From an uncultured beta proteobacterium (GTDB lineage Bacteria; Pseudomonadota; Gammaproteobacteria; Burkholderiales; Burkholderiaceae_C): a stretch of 54,323 bases of DNA. The stretch lies in NCBI GenBank assembly GCA_903938815.1, contig CAJAES010000045.1, positions 1 to 54,323 on the forward strand, given 5' to 3'. This document shows positions 24,904 to 31,868 of this stretch, in pieces (the stretch's first letter is position 1; each line of letters starts with the position of its first letter). Under the pieces are notes generated by a model. It was not told the origin of the DNA and did not search any database. It was given only the letters and a program-made list of their open reading frames with translations. A program made the translations under genes and the position numbers.

Positions 24904-27477
24904 TCAAATGCTGCGCAGGCGGGCCTCGAGGTCCTTGGCGGCGGTGATGTCGACGAAGGTGATCACGGCGCCCGCGATCACGTTGTCCTGTGTGCGGTAG
25001 GGCAGCACGCGCACCGAGTACCATTGGCCTTCGCGGCTGTGGATCTCCGTCTCCTTCGGCACCAGGGTGCGCAGCATCTCGCGCACATCGGCCTCCAGGG
25101 CGGTGTACTCGAGCTGGGTGGTCAGTTCACTCAGCGGGCGGCCGACGTCGGAGTCGCGCAGGCTGATGATCTGGCGGGCACGGTCCGTGAACCGGCGCAC
25201 GTTCAGGTCGCGGTCCAGGAAGAGCGTGGCGATGACGGTGCTGTTGAGCAGGTTTCGCATGTCGCTCTGCGCCAGTTCCAGGTCGTCGACCTTGGAGCGC
25301 AGTTCGGCATTCACAGCCTGCAGTTCCTCGTTCATCGACTGCAGTTCCTCCTTGGAACTGGTCAGCTCCTCGTTGGTGGACTGGAGTTCCTCGTTGGCGG
25401 ACTGCAGTTCCTCATGGGTGGCCTTGGTTTCCTCCTGCTGCGCGCGCATTTCCTCGCGCAGGCCCTGGCTGTCCTCGCGGGCAAGCTGAAGCGCAGCCTC
25501 GAGTTCACGGTGCACCGAACCGCGGGGCCGGCGCCGGGTGCGCACCGACGGGCCGGAGTCGCGGAAACTGATCATCACCATGTCCTGCAGCGGGCCGGGC
25601 TCGGTCAGCGCGCGTACCGACACATCGACGAGGGAGGTCCCCGTGGCCGACTCAAGGGCGAGGCCAGGCAACTCGACGACACCGGTGCCATCGAACACCT
25701 TGGCGATCGCCGCGCCGATCGCCGAGCGCAGGCCCTCGCGGGCCATCACATGGATGTTCCAGTTGGCACGGCCGGCGGCCGGCTCCAGGTACTTTCCGGT
25801 GCGGCCGTTGATGTAGACGATGTCACCGGCGGCATTGACGAGCACGGCGGGCGGCGCCACGTGCTGCAGTAGCGCGCTGTCGGCGGCGGCCTGGATGCCC
25901 GAGGGCGGGTTCGAGTCTTCTGTCACTCTGGGCTCCTGTCGGTTGTTTCGCACCGGCAGGGCCGGGCGCAACGGGAAGTCGGGCACCACGACGGACGCGG
26001 GCGCGTCGACGCGCTGGTACAGGCGCAGCTTGGGGTCCATCGGCGTGAAGAGCCGGTCGAACCGACCCTGCGTCTCCGAGCTGCCCAGCAGCAGCACGCC
26101 GCCCGGCCGCAGCGTGTAATGGAACAGCGGCAGCAGGCGGTCCTGCAACGGCACCGTCAGGTAGATCAGCAGGTTGCGGCAGCTGAGCAGGTCCAGGCGC
26201 GTGAACGGAGGGTCGGTGACGACATCGTGCGGAGCGAACACCACCATCTCGCGCAAGGTGTGCTTGATCCGGTAGCCGTGTGGCTCGGCGGTGAAGAAAT
26301 TCGCCAGGCGCTCGGCCGAGACCTCGCCCGCGATGTCGCGCCGGAAGAACCCCCGGCGCGCGCTGTCGATGGCGTCGGTGCTGAGGTCGGTGGCGAAGAT
26401 CTGGAGCGTGCCGCCCTCGTAGCCCGGCATCGCGGCCTGGACTTCTCGATAGATCATCGCCAGCGAATAGGCTTCCTCGCCGGTCGAGCAGCCCACCACC
26501 CAGGCCCGCAGACGGTGCAAGGTACCGCGAGCCTCTAACAGCGCGGGAAGCACTTCGTTCTTCAGTGCCTGACACACCGGCGTGTCCCGGAAGAAGCTGG
26601 TCACGCCGATCAGCAGTTCCTTGAACAGCAGGTCGAGTTCCTGATCATTGTGCTCCAGCAGTCCGGCATAGGCCGTCATGCTGTCGAGCCGATGGATGCT
26701 CATCCTTCGCTCGACGCGGCGCAGCAGGGTGCTGGACTTGTACAAGGTGAAATCGTGCCGGCCTTTGTCTCGCAGCAGACGCAGGATCTGCTGCAGGCCG
26801 CCCGGCAAGACGTCGGGAGGCGGCTCGGCCCGGCCGGCGGCAGCGGCATCCACGTCGGCCTGCAGCCCGGGCGGGCGGCCCAGCCAGGCCAGCAGGCGTG
26901 CGGGCAGGTCGGCCGCCAGCGCGACGACATCGACATTCCCGCCCTGAAGCGCACTGCGCGGCATGCCGTCGAACTCGGCACTGGACGGCTCCTGCACCAT
27001 CGACAGGCCGCCATGCGCGCGGATGGCCGCCAGCCCGAGGGTGCCGTCGCCTCCCATGCCGGAAAGCACGACGCCGACACCCCGGGGCCCGCGATCCTGT
27101 GCGATGGATTCGAACAGTGTGTCGATCGGCAGCCGACGCCCGCGGGGTTGGTCGGGTGCTGCAAGGTGCAGGCGACCGCCGCTGACCGTGAGCACGGAGT
27201 TCGGCGGGATCACGTAGACGTTGTCGGGCTCGACCCGGGTGCCCTCGGTGACTTCGGTCACGCGCAAGGGCGTGGTGCGCTGAAGCAGCGGCGCGAGCAT
27301 CGCCTTCTGGGTGGGGTCGAGGTGCTGCACCACGATGTACGCCACACCCGTGCCGAGCGGCAGCTTGGAAAGAAACTGGATCAGCGCGGCCAGGCCACCC
27401 GCCGAGGCACCGATACCGACGAGCGGCAAGGCATCTCCGGCCTCGTCGGGGCTGGTTGGCACGGCGAGTTCGGTCAT
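24904..27477 (-). CDS. CheB-CheR-PAS fusion protein without kinase domain
   Basis: An 857-residue cytosolic multidomain protein. The CheB-type methylesterase domain comes first (GIGASAGG at 21-28, VVQHLDP, SGMGGDGTLG). It is followed by a CheR-type methyltransferase (SSTLLRRVERRM, then the SAM loop VVGCSTGEEAYSLA and DLLSCRNLLIYL). Then come a PAS domain, a strong coiled coil with repeated 'EELQS(M/T)NEEL' units, and a final PAS domain ending DITAAKDLEARLRSI. Relatives often continue into a histidine kinase, but this protein stops there. A signalling role unrelated to classical chemotaxis is likely. I took the ATG at 27477, just before the CheB core; the open frame further upstream is intergenic. 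It may share a divergent promoter region with the DUF2934 gene. Confidence 0.88.
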   Translation of the reverse strand: MTELAVPTSPDEAGDALPLVGIGASAGGLAALIQFLSKLPLGTGVAYIVVQHLDPTQKAMLAPLLQRTTPLRVTEVTEGTRVEPDNVYVIPPNSVLTVSGGRLHLAAPDQPRGRRLPIDTLFESIAQDRGPRGVGVVLSGMGGDGTLGLAAIRAHGGLSMVQEPSSAEFDGMPRSALQGGNVDVVALAADLPARLLAWLGRPPGLQADVDAAAAGRAEPPPDVLPGGLQQILRLLRDKGRHDFTLYKSSTLLRRVERRMSIHRLDSMTAYAGLLEHNDQELDLLFKELLIGVTSFFRDTPVCQALKNEVLPALLEARGTLHRLRAWVVGCSTGEEAYSLAMIYREVQAAMPGYEGGTLQIFATDLSTDAIDSARRGFFRRDIAGEVSAERLANFFTAEPHGYRIKHTLREMVVFAPHDVVTDPPFTRLDLLSCRNLLIYLTVPLQDRLLPLFHYTLRPGGVLLLGSSETQGRFDRLFTPMDPKLRLYQRVDAPASVVVPDFPLRPALPVRNNRQEPRVTEDSNPPSGIQAAADSALLQHVAPPAVLVNAAGDIVYINGRTGKYLEPAAGRANWNIHVMAREGLRSAIGAAIAKVFDGTGVVELPGLALESATGTSLVDVSVRALTEPGPLQDMVMISFRDSGPSVRTRRRPRGSVHRELEAALQLAREDSQGLREEMRAQQEETKATHEELQSANEELQSTNEELTSSKEELQSMNEELQAVNAELRSKVDDLELAQSDMRNLLNSTVIATLFLDRDLNVRRFTDRARQIISLRDSDVGRPLSELTTQLEYTALEADVREMLRTLVPKETEIHSREGQWYSVRVLPYRTQDNVIAGAVITFVDITAAKDLEARLRSI

Positions 27478-27564
27478 GTCGGAGACTGTACCCGCAGAGC
27501 GTACCGCCGGCCCACCCGCAGCAGCGGGGGTGAACGGCGGCTGAATTGCCCGCGGACGGCGGCG

Positions 27565-27578
27565 TTGAGCGCGCTCAA
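27565..27578. promoter_or_regulatory. FNR/ANR-type box (perfect, fully palindromic)
   Basis: TTGAGCGCGCTCAA is perfectly palindromic over 14 bp. It lies in the 198-bp divergent region between the CheB-CheR-PAS gene (ATG 27477, minus) and the DUF2934 gene (ATG 27676, plus). The centre is about 94 bp and 104 bp from the two starts. Confidence 0.65.
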
Positions 27579-27675
27579 GTGCTGCGTGCGCCAGCGCACT
27601 AGCCTGCGCCGTGTGGCGGCGCGTGCTGTGCGGCGGCTCGACCACGTCAACCCCGCAGACCCGATGGAGACACCC

Positions 27676-27948
27676 ATGAAAGCAGATCAGACCACCACCC
27701 ACTCGCGCGGAACGGCCCAGGCCGGCGGCGCCCGCCGCTCGGCAGCCGCCAGGCGCAAGGGAGACGGACATGCCGATTCGATGCTGGCCGATGGCGGGGA
27801 TACCGGCCAGACCAGCCAGACCGGTGATCCGCGCGATCAGGCCGTGCGTGAGGCCGCGTATGCGTTCTACGAGGCCCGCGGCTGCGTCGATGGCTTCGCG
27901 CTGGACGACTGGCTGAAGGCGGAAGCCCAGTTCAGCACCACGCACTGA
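27676..27948 (+). CDS. Small DUF2934 family protein
   Basis: A 90-residue protein. The first about 55 residues are low-complexity and charged (KADQTTTHSRGTAQAGGARR). The C-terminal about 35 residues match DUF2934: REAAYAFYEARG then DGFALDDWLKAEAQ. Function is unknown; the domain is found in small stress-related proteins of Burkholderiales and others. GGAGA at 27666-27670, 5 bp before the ATG at 27676, fixes this start over an in-frame ATG at 27664. A GC-only hairpin follows 10 bp after the stop. It sits downstream of a perfect FNR-type palindrome. Confidence 0.75.
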   Translation: MKADQTTTHSRGTAQAGGARRSAAARRKGDGHADSMLADGGDTGQTSQTGDPRDQAVREAAYAFYEARGCVDGFALDDWLKAEAQFSTTH

Positions 27949-27957
27949 ATGCGCGAT

Positions 27958-27988
27958 CCCTGCGGCGGCGCGCTCGCGCCGCGCAGGG
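27958..27988 (+). terminator. GC-rich hairpin after the DUF2934 gene
   Basis: CCCTGCG (27958-27964) pairs with CGCAGGG (27982-27988), and six more inner pairs form with one bulged G. It begins 10 bp after the stop codon, but no T-run follows, so it may be a Rho-assisted terminator or only an mRNA-stabilising hairpin. Confidence 0.4.
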
Positions 27989-28094
27989 GCTCCAGCCACG
28001 CGAGGCTGATTTGCTTCGCGGATATCGTTGCCTGCTTGTGCCAACGCCATCGGGGTACCTGAGCGGCATGGCAACCGGGAGTCGTCGCCCAACC

Positions 28095-28131
28095 AAAAAG
28101 GAGGCCCGCCATGCCTGGGCATGACGGGCCT
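28095..28131 (-). terminator. Strong intrinsic terminator on the minus strand
   Basis: On the minus strand a 13-14-bp stem (28131-28118 with 28115-28102, one G-U wobble, 2-base loop) is followed by CC and five Ts (28099-28095). No annotated minus-strand gene ends here, which implies a minus-strand transcript starting within the intergenic region to the right. Confidence 0.65.
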
Positions 28132-28285
28132 GGCGAAGACCCCTGAGCAGATCCCCTGGGAACCCGGCCGGTCTGAGGATGTCTTCGTCCGTCGTGGTGT
28201 GGGGACACCACGAAGACCCCCCACACGGGGAATCCCTCATCAGCGCGTCCGGGCTGCTGGTCAGGCACCACCGTCCCATCTGCGC
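28095..28285 (-). ncRNA. Candidate small RNA
   Basis: The terminator at 28095-28131 has no gene feeding it from the right. About 60 bp upstream on the minus strand is a strong hairpin (28192-28213, with extension pairing GTCTTCG of 28211-28217 to CGAAGAC of 28182-28188). About 190 bp upstream is the FNR-type palindrome at 28318-28331. A start near 28283 would put that palindrome at -41.5, the usual activating position, giving an RNA of about 190 nt. No good -10 box was found, so the 5' end is a guess. Confidence 0.3.
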
Positions 28286-28317
28286 TGCCAGTGTCGGGCA
28301 CGTACCAATCGGCGATG

Positions 28318-28331
28318 TTGAGCGCGCTCAA
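28318..28331. promoter_or_regulatory. FNR/ANR-type box (perfect, fully palindromic)
   Basis: TTGAGCGCGCTCAA is identical to the box at 27565. It lies 203 bp before the ATG of the cyclopropane-synthase-like gene. Taken at -41.5, a plus-strand start would be near 28366, with a weak -10 (CACGAT, 28353-28358). On the minus strand it is placed to drive the candidate small RNA. Confidence 0.6.
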
Positions 28332-28533
28332 CGATTCACCTGCCCGCGGCAACACGATCGGTGAAGGGCAAGGCCGCCACTCGCGGCCGACTCGACGCAG
28401 CGCACCCACCCGGCCATTGCGCAGGCGCAACGCCGGGGTCGGGGGTATGCCCAGACTGCGATCCGGCCCGTGCGGGCCACCGTGGGTGGCCGCTTGCGCA
28501 ACTGTGCGCCGGGCCGACACCAGGGGAATCGCG

Positions 28534-29769
28534 ATGCTGCTTCCGATCGGGTTGGTCGACTCGCAACTCACGCGGCTGCCTCGGCGGCTGGCGGTGGAAT
28601 GGCCGGGGGGCAAGGTCGGCGCGCAGGCGCCCGAGGTGTGCGTGAAGCTGCGGCGGCCCGAACTCCTGGCGCTGGTGGCCGGAGGCCGCATCGGCGAACT
28701 GGGCGAGGCCTATGTGCGCGGCGATCTCGACATCGAGGGATCGATGCCCGACCTGATGTCGGTGGCCGGCGCGATGGCCGGCGACCCGCGCGACCCAGGC
28801 ACGCCCGCCCGGTGGACGGGATGGCTGCAGAAGTGGCGCTCGCAGTGGCGCCACAGGCGACAACGCGATGCCGAACAGGTGCGCAGCCACTACGACGTCA
28901 GCGACGCCTTCTACGCCCTGTGGCTGGACCCGCTGATGGTGTACTCCTGCGCCTACTACGGCGACCGCGGCATGAGCCTGGAAGGGGCGCAACAGGCCAA
29001 GCTGGACCTCATCTGCCGCAAGCTGCAGCTGGCGCCGGGCCAGCGGCTGCTGGACGTGGGCTGCGGCTGGGGCTCGCTGCTGGTGTGGGCGGCGGCACGC
29101 TACGGCGTGCACGGCCTGGGCATCACGCTCTCGCACAACCAGCACGACCACGTGCGGCGCCTGATCGTGGACGCAGGCGTGTCGGGCCAGGTGAACGTGA
29201 AGCTGCTGGACTACCGCGACCTGCCGGTGGAGGCGCAGTTCGACCGCATCGCCTCGGTGGGCATGTTCGAGCATGTCGGCCGCGCGCGCCTGCCGGAGTA
29301 CTTCGGGCGGCTGCGCCGCCTGCTGCGCCCCGGCGGCCTGCTGCTGAACCATGGCATCGCTGCAGGAGGCCTCGACAACGCGCAACTCGGCGCCGGCATG
29401 GGCGACTTCATCGAGCGGCACATCTTTCCGGGCGGCGAACTCGTGCATGTGGCGCACGCCACGCAGGCACTGGCCCGCGGAGGGCTGGAACTGCTGGACG
29501 CCGAGAACCTGCGGCCGCACTATGCCCGCACGCTCTGGGATTGGTCCGCGCGGCTCGAGGCACAGCTGGCCACCGCGCGCGCGCTCACCAGCGAAGCCAC
29601 CGTGCGCGCCTACCGCCTGTACCTGGCCGGCTCGGCCATGTGCTTCGAGCGCGGCTGGCTGTCGCTGTACCAGCTGCTGGCGTCACGGCCCGAGGCAACG
29701 CCCAACCCCAGCCGGGCCTGGGCTTCACAGTCCGATTACCCGTTCACTCGGCGTCATATGCACCCCTGA
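28534..29769 (+). CDS. Cyclopropane-fatty-acyl-phospholipid synthase family protein
   Basis: A 411-residue S-adenosylmethionine-dependent enzyme. The SAM loop is LLDVGCGWGSLLV (around residues 171-183), preceded by RSHYDVSDAFYALWLDPLMVYSCAYY, the family's lipid-site signature. The glutamate-bearing motif SVGMFEHVGRARLPEYF and HIFPGGEL near the C-terminus are also present. Such enzymes transfer a methylene group to unsaturated acyl chains of membrane phospholipids, a classical stationary-phase and acid-stress adaptation. The start at 28534 follows AGGGGAAT; upstream in-frame codons read as low-complexity intergenic sequence. A perfect FNR-type box lies in the long leader. Confidence 0.88.
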   Translation: MLLPIGLVDSQLTRLPRRLAVEWPGGKVGAQAPEVCVKLRRPELLALVAGGRIGELGEAYVRGDLDIEGSMPDLMSVAGAMAGDPRDPGTPARWTGWLQKWRSQWRHRRQRDAEQVRSHYDVSDAFYALWLDPLMVYSCAYYGDRGMSLEGAQQAKLDLICRKLQLAPGQRLLDVGCGWGSLLVWAAARYGVHGLGITLSHNQHDHVRRLIVDAGVSGQVNVKLLDYRDLPVEAQFDRIASVGMFEHVGRARLPEYFGRLRRLLRPGGLLLNHGIAAGGLDNAQLGAGMGDFIERHIFPGGELVHVAHATQALARGGLELLDAENLRPHYARTLWDWSARLEAQLATARALTSEATVRAYRLYLAGSAMCFERGWLSLYQLLASRPEATPNPSRAWASQSDYPFTRRHMHP

Positions 29770-29926
29770 GACAAGGGCAGGACAAATCCGACGCAATTCA
29801 GAGAATATACCCACCCCCGTGTTCATCCTCCGCCGATTGTGGCGGTATCTGAGGCTCGGCAAAGTCTCGACATCGGATCTGGCGGTCTCACGCAGCCCCT
29901 GCGGGAACCAGGTCCTGGAGAAGTCG

Positions 29927-30847
29927 ATGACATCAGGCAACACCTCCAGTGCAGCCGGGCACACCGATGTCCAGGCAGCGAATGTTCACCGAAACGCCCT
30001 GACGCCGCTGGCGCAGCCGGGCAGCCTGCAGGAACTGTTGCGCCTTCTGGGCGTGCAGGTCAGCGAGCGCACGGCCGAGAGCGGCGTGCCGGTCTCGGTG
30101 TGGCTCGTGCACGAGGGCGCCGCCCTGTTGCATGAAGGTATGCGCAGCCCGGCGCTCTACGTGGTGCGATCGGGCAGCCTGAAGTGCCTGAAGACTCTGG
30201 AGGACGGCTACGAACAGGTGCTGTCCTTCGCGCAGCCGGGTGAACTGCTGGGGTTCGAGGCGCTGCACCGCGGCATCCAGCCCTGCAGCGCGGTGGCACT
30301 GGAGGAAACGACGGTCTACGCGCTGTCGGCCAATCAGTTGCCGACCCTGCTGCGCGAGAGCCCGGTCCTGGACCGCGCCCTGTGGCTGGGCATGAGCCAG
30401 CAGGTGGCTCGCGCGGCGGAGACGGCGGAAATGATGGCGGCCGTGGCGTCCGACGTGCGCCTGGCACGCTTCATCCTGTGGCTGTCGATGCGCATGAGCG
30501 AGGCCGGGCAGTCCTCGCGCCGGCTGCGGCTGCGCATGGGCCGGCGCGACATCGCCAGCCTGCTGGGCGTGGCGCACGAGACCGTGAGCCGTTCGTTCAC
30601 GATGCTGGCCGACAGCGGCGCCATCCGGGTGGACAACCGGGAAGTGGAGATCCTGGACGCGGACGCGCTGCGTCTGCGGGCCCGCAGCACGCGCGGCCTC
30701 TCGGGCGACACCCTGGTGAAGTCCCGGGTGGCGGCCGGAGCCGCGCAGCGCCAGGCGCCGGTGGCCGCCAGCACGTCGTCTGCCGCGAGCAAGGCTGCGG
30801 TTCCGGGTGCATGGTGGGCCAGCGTGCACTCCCTGCAGTCGAGCTGA
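29927..30847 (+). CDS. Crp/Fnr-family transcriptional regulator
   Basis: A 306-residue regulator with a cyclic-nucleotide-binding-fold sensor domain (about residues 60-160: LLHEGMRSPALYVVRSGSLK, with LGFEALHRG) and a long dimer helix. The helix-turn-helix GRRDIASLLGVAHETVSRSF lies near residues 204-223. The recognition helix keeps the E-x-x-S-R triad that FNR uses to read TTGA half-sites. There is no N-terminal cysteine cluster, so it is not an iron-sulfur FNR. A proline/alanine-rich tail of about 50 residues follows. Ribosome-binding site GGAG at 29917 supports the ATG at 29927. It is the best candidate to bind the TTGA-N6-TCAA boxes of this island, though a housekeeping FNR elsewhere could do so too. 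Confidence 0.9.
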   Translation: MTSGNTSSAAGHTDVQAANVHRNALTPLAQPGSLQELLRLLGVQVSERTAESGVPVSVWLVHEGAALLHEGMRSPALYVVRSGSLKCLKTLEDGYEQVLSFAQPGELLGFEALHRGIQPCSAVALEETTVYALSANQLPTLLRESPVLDRALWLGMSQQVARAAETAEMMAAVASDVRLARFILWLSMRMSEAGQSSRRLRLRMGRRDIASLLGVAHETVSRSFTMLADSGAIRVDNREVEILDADALRLRARSTRGLSGDTLVKSRVAAGAAQRQAPVAASTSSAASKAAVPGAWWASVHSLQSS

Positions 30848-30858
30848 GTGTGCCGGGC

Positions 30859-31677
30859 ATGAAGAGCATCGTCGTGCACATCGACGCTTCGCCGAGATCG
30901 GCGGAGCGCCTGGGCTACGCGTTGCGACTGGCACGCCGCCACGGCGCGGAGCTGACCGCGCTCTACGGCGTGATCCCGTCCATGATGGTCAGCCCCGGCT
31001 TCACCGCCGAGGGCGTGGCTGCGGTTGCATCGCTGATGGCCGATCTCGACCGCAGCCAGCGGCAGCAGGCGCGCGAGACTTTCGAGCGGGTTGCCTCCCA
31101 GGGGCCGGTGAAGTGGGCCGAGGCCCAGGGCGAGATCCTGCTGGCGTCGCTGAGGCGTCACGCCCTGTTGTCCGACCTGCTCGTGCTGGGGCAGCACGAC
31201 CGGCAGGACAACCGGACGGGCGCCCTGCCCGCCGATCTGGCGCCCTCGCTCATCATCGAATCGGGCCGTCCGGCGCTGGTGGTGCCGTATGCGGGCACGT
31301 TCGTGGACGATGCGAGTTGCGTCCTGCTCGCGTGGAAGAGTTCGCGCGAGTCCGCCCGCGCGGCCACCGCCGCCCTGCCCTGGCTTCGGCTGGCCCGCCG
31401 GATCGTGGTGGCGCACCAGCCGCAGGACGAGCAGGACGACGACTACCCGGCTTTGGTGCACTGGATGCGCCTGCACGGCGTGAACGGCCCGGTGGAGCAA
31501 CAGCGGCTGGTGGGCTTGGATGTCGGCAACGGGCTGCTGTCGCTGGCGGGCGACCTGTCGGCAGGACTGCTGGTAATGGGCTGCTACGGCCACAGCCGCA
31601 CGCGCGAGTGGGCCTTCGGCGGCGCGACCCGGACTGTCCTCGAATCCATGACCTTGCCGGTCCTGATGGGCCATTGA
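30859..31677 (+). CDS. Universal stress protein, tandem-domain
   Basis: A 272-residue protein made of two UspA-fold halves. The N-terminal half starts MKSIVVHIDASPRSAERL and carries LLVLGQHDRQD at its end, without the G-2x-G-9x-GS ATP signature. The C-terminal half ends LLVMGCYGHSRTREWAFGGATRTVLESM, the degenerate glycine loop typical of UspE-like tandem proteins. A role in stress survival is likely; ATP binding is likely only in the second half. The ATG at 30859 begins the family sequence and lies 11 bp after the regulator's stop, so the two probably share a transcript. A GTG at 30849 is an alternative. Confidence 0.88.
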   Translation: MKSIVVHIDASPRSAERLGYALRLARRHGAELTALYGVIPSMMVSPGFTAEGVAAVASLMADLDRSQRQQARETFERVASQGPVKWAEAQGEILLASLRRHALLSDLLVLGQHDRQDNRTGALPADLAPSLIIESGRPALVVPYAGTFVDDASCVLLAWKSSRESARAATAALPWLRLARRIVVAHQPQDEQDDDYPALVHWMRLHGVNGPVEQQRLVGLDVGNGLLSLAGDLSAGLLVMGCYGHSRTREWAFGGATRTVLESMTLPVLMGH

Positions 31678-31689
31678 AGGAGCATCGCG

Positions 31690-31863
31690 ATGCAGTCCGA
31701 TGGGAAATTGCGGGCGGATGCCGGGCTCGGACCGGACAGCGCGGCCACGGTCGGCGTCGGCAACTCTGCCGTGCTGGCCGCAGTGGCCAGCACGGCACAG
31801 GGCGCGGCGCGGTCGTCAGCGGGCGTGACGCCGTTCATCGACGGGCTGAAGGTCCCGGTCTGA
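31690..31863 (+). CDS. Small alanine-rich ORF (57 aa), hypothetical
   Basis: A 57-residue reading frame starting MQSDGKLRADAGLGPDS and ending GVTPFIDGLKVPV. A perfect AAGGAG ribosome-binding site (31677-31682) sits 7 bp before the ATG and overlaps the stop of the tandem universal stress gene. Third codon positions are strongly G/C like those of neighbouring genes, which supports coding. No family is recognised, and no membrane segment or metal motif is visible. It could be a small protein coupled to the diguanylate cyclase that starts 5 bp later, or an untranslated junction. Its low complexity reduces confidence. Confidence 0.5.
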   Translation: MQSDGKLRADAGLGPDSAATVGVGNSAVLAAVASTAQGAARSSAGVTPFIDGLKVPV

Positions 31864-31868
31864 ACGGC

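Larger units (their letters stand above)
27949..28533. other. 585-bp intergenic region with hairpins, FNR box and possible sRNA
   Basis: This is the longest gene-free stretch of the window. In order it holds a GC-only hairpin (27958-27988), a strong intrinsic terminator pointing left (28095-28131), a 9-bp inverted repeat with a 4-base loop (28192-28213) and a perfect FNR-type palindrome (28318-28331). The remainder, 28332-28533, is leader to the cyclopropane-synthase-like gene. No reading frame here looks like a normal protein; a minus-strand frame over 28190-28320 has moderate coding flavour but runs through the terminator. Confidence 0.5.

Noticed and set aside
28098..28143. A leader peptide (MPGHDGPGEDP) with a strong AAGGAGG
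   Set aside because: The AAGGAGG is also the T-run side of the minus-strand terminator, the peptide is only 11 residues, and nothing shows translation.
27478..28224. N-terminal extension of the CheB-CheR-PAS frame
   Set aside because: The frame is open but would include the divergent promoter, the FNR-type box and the minus-strand terminator; the CheB domain starts just after the ATG at 27477.
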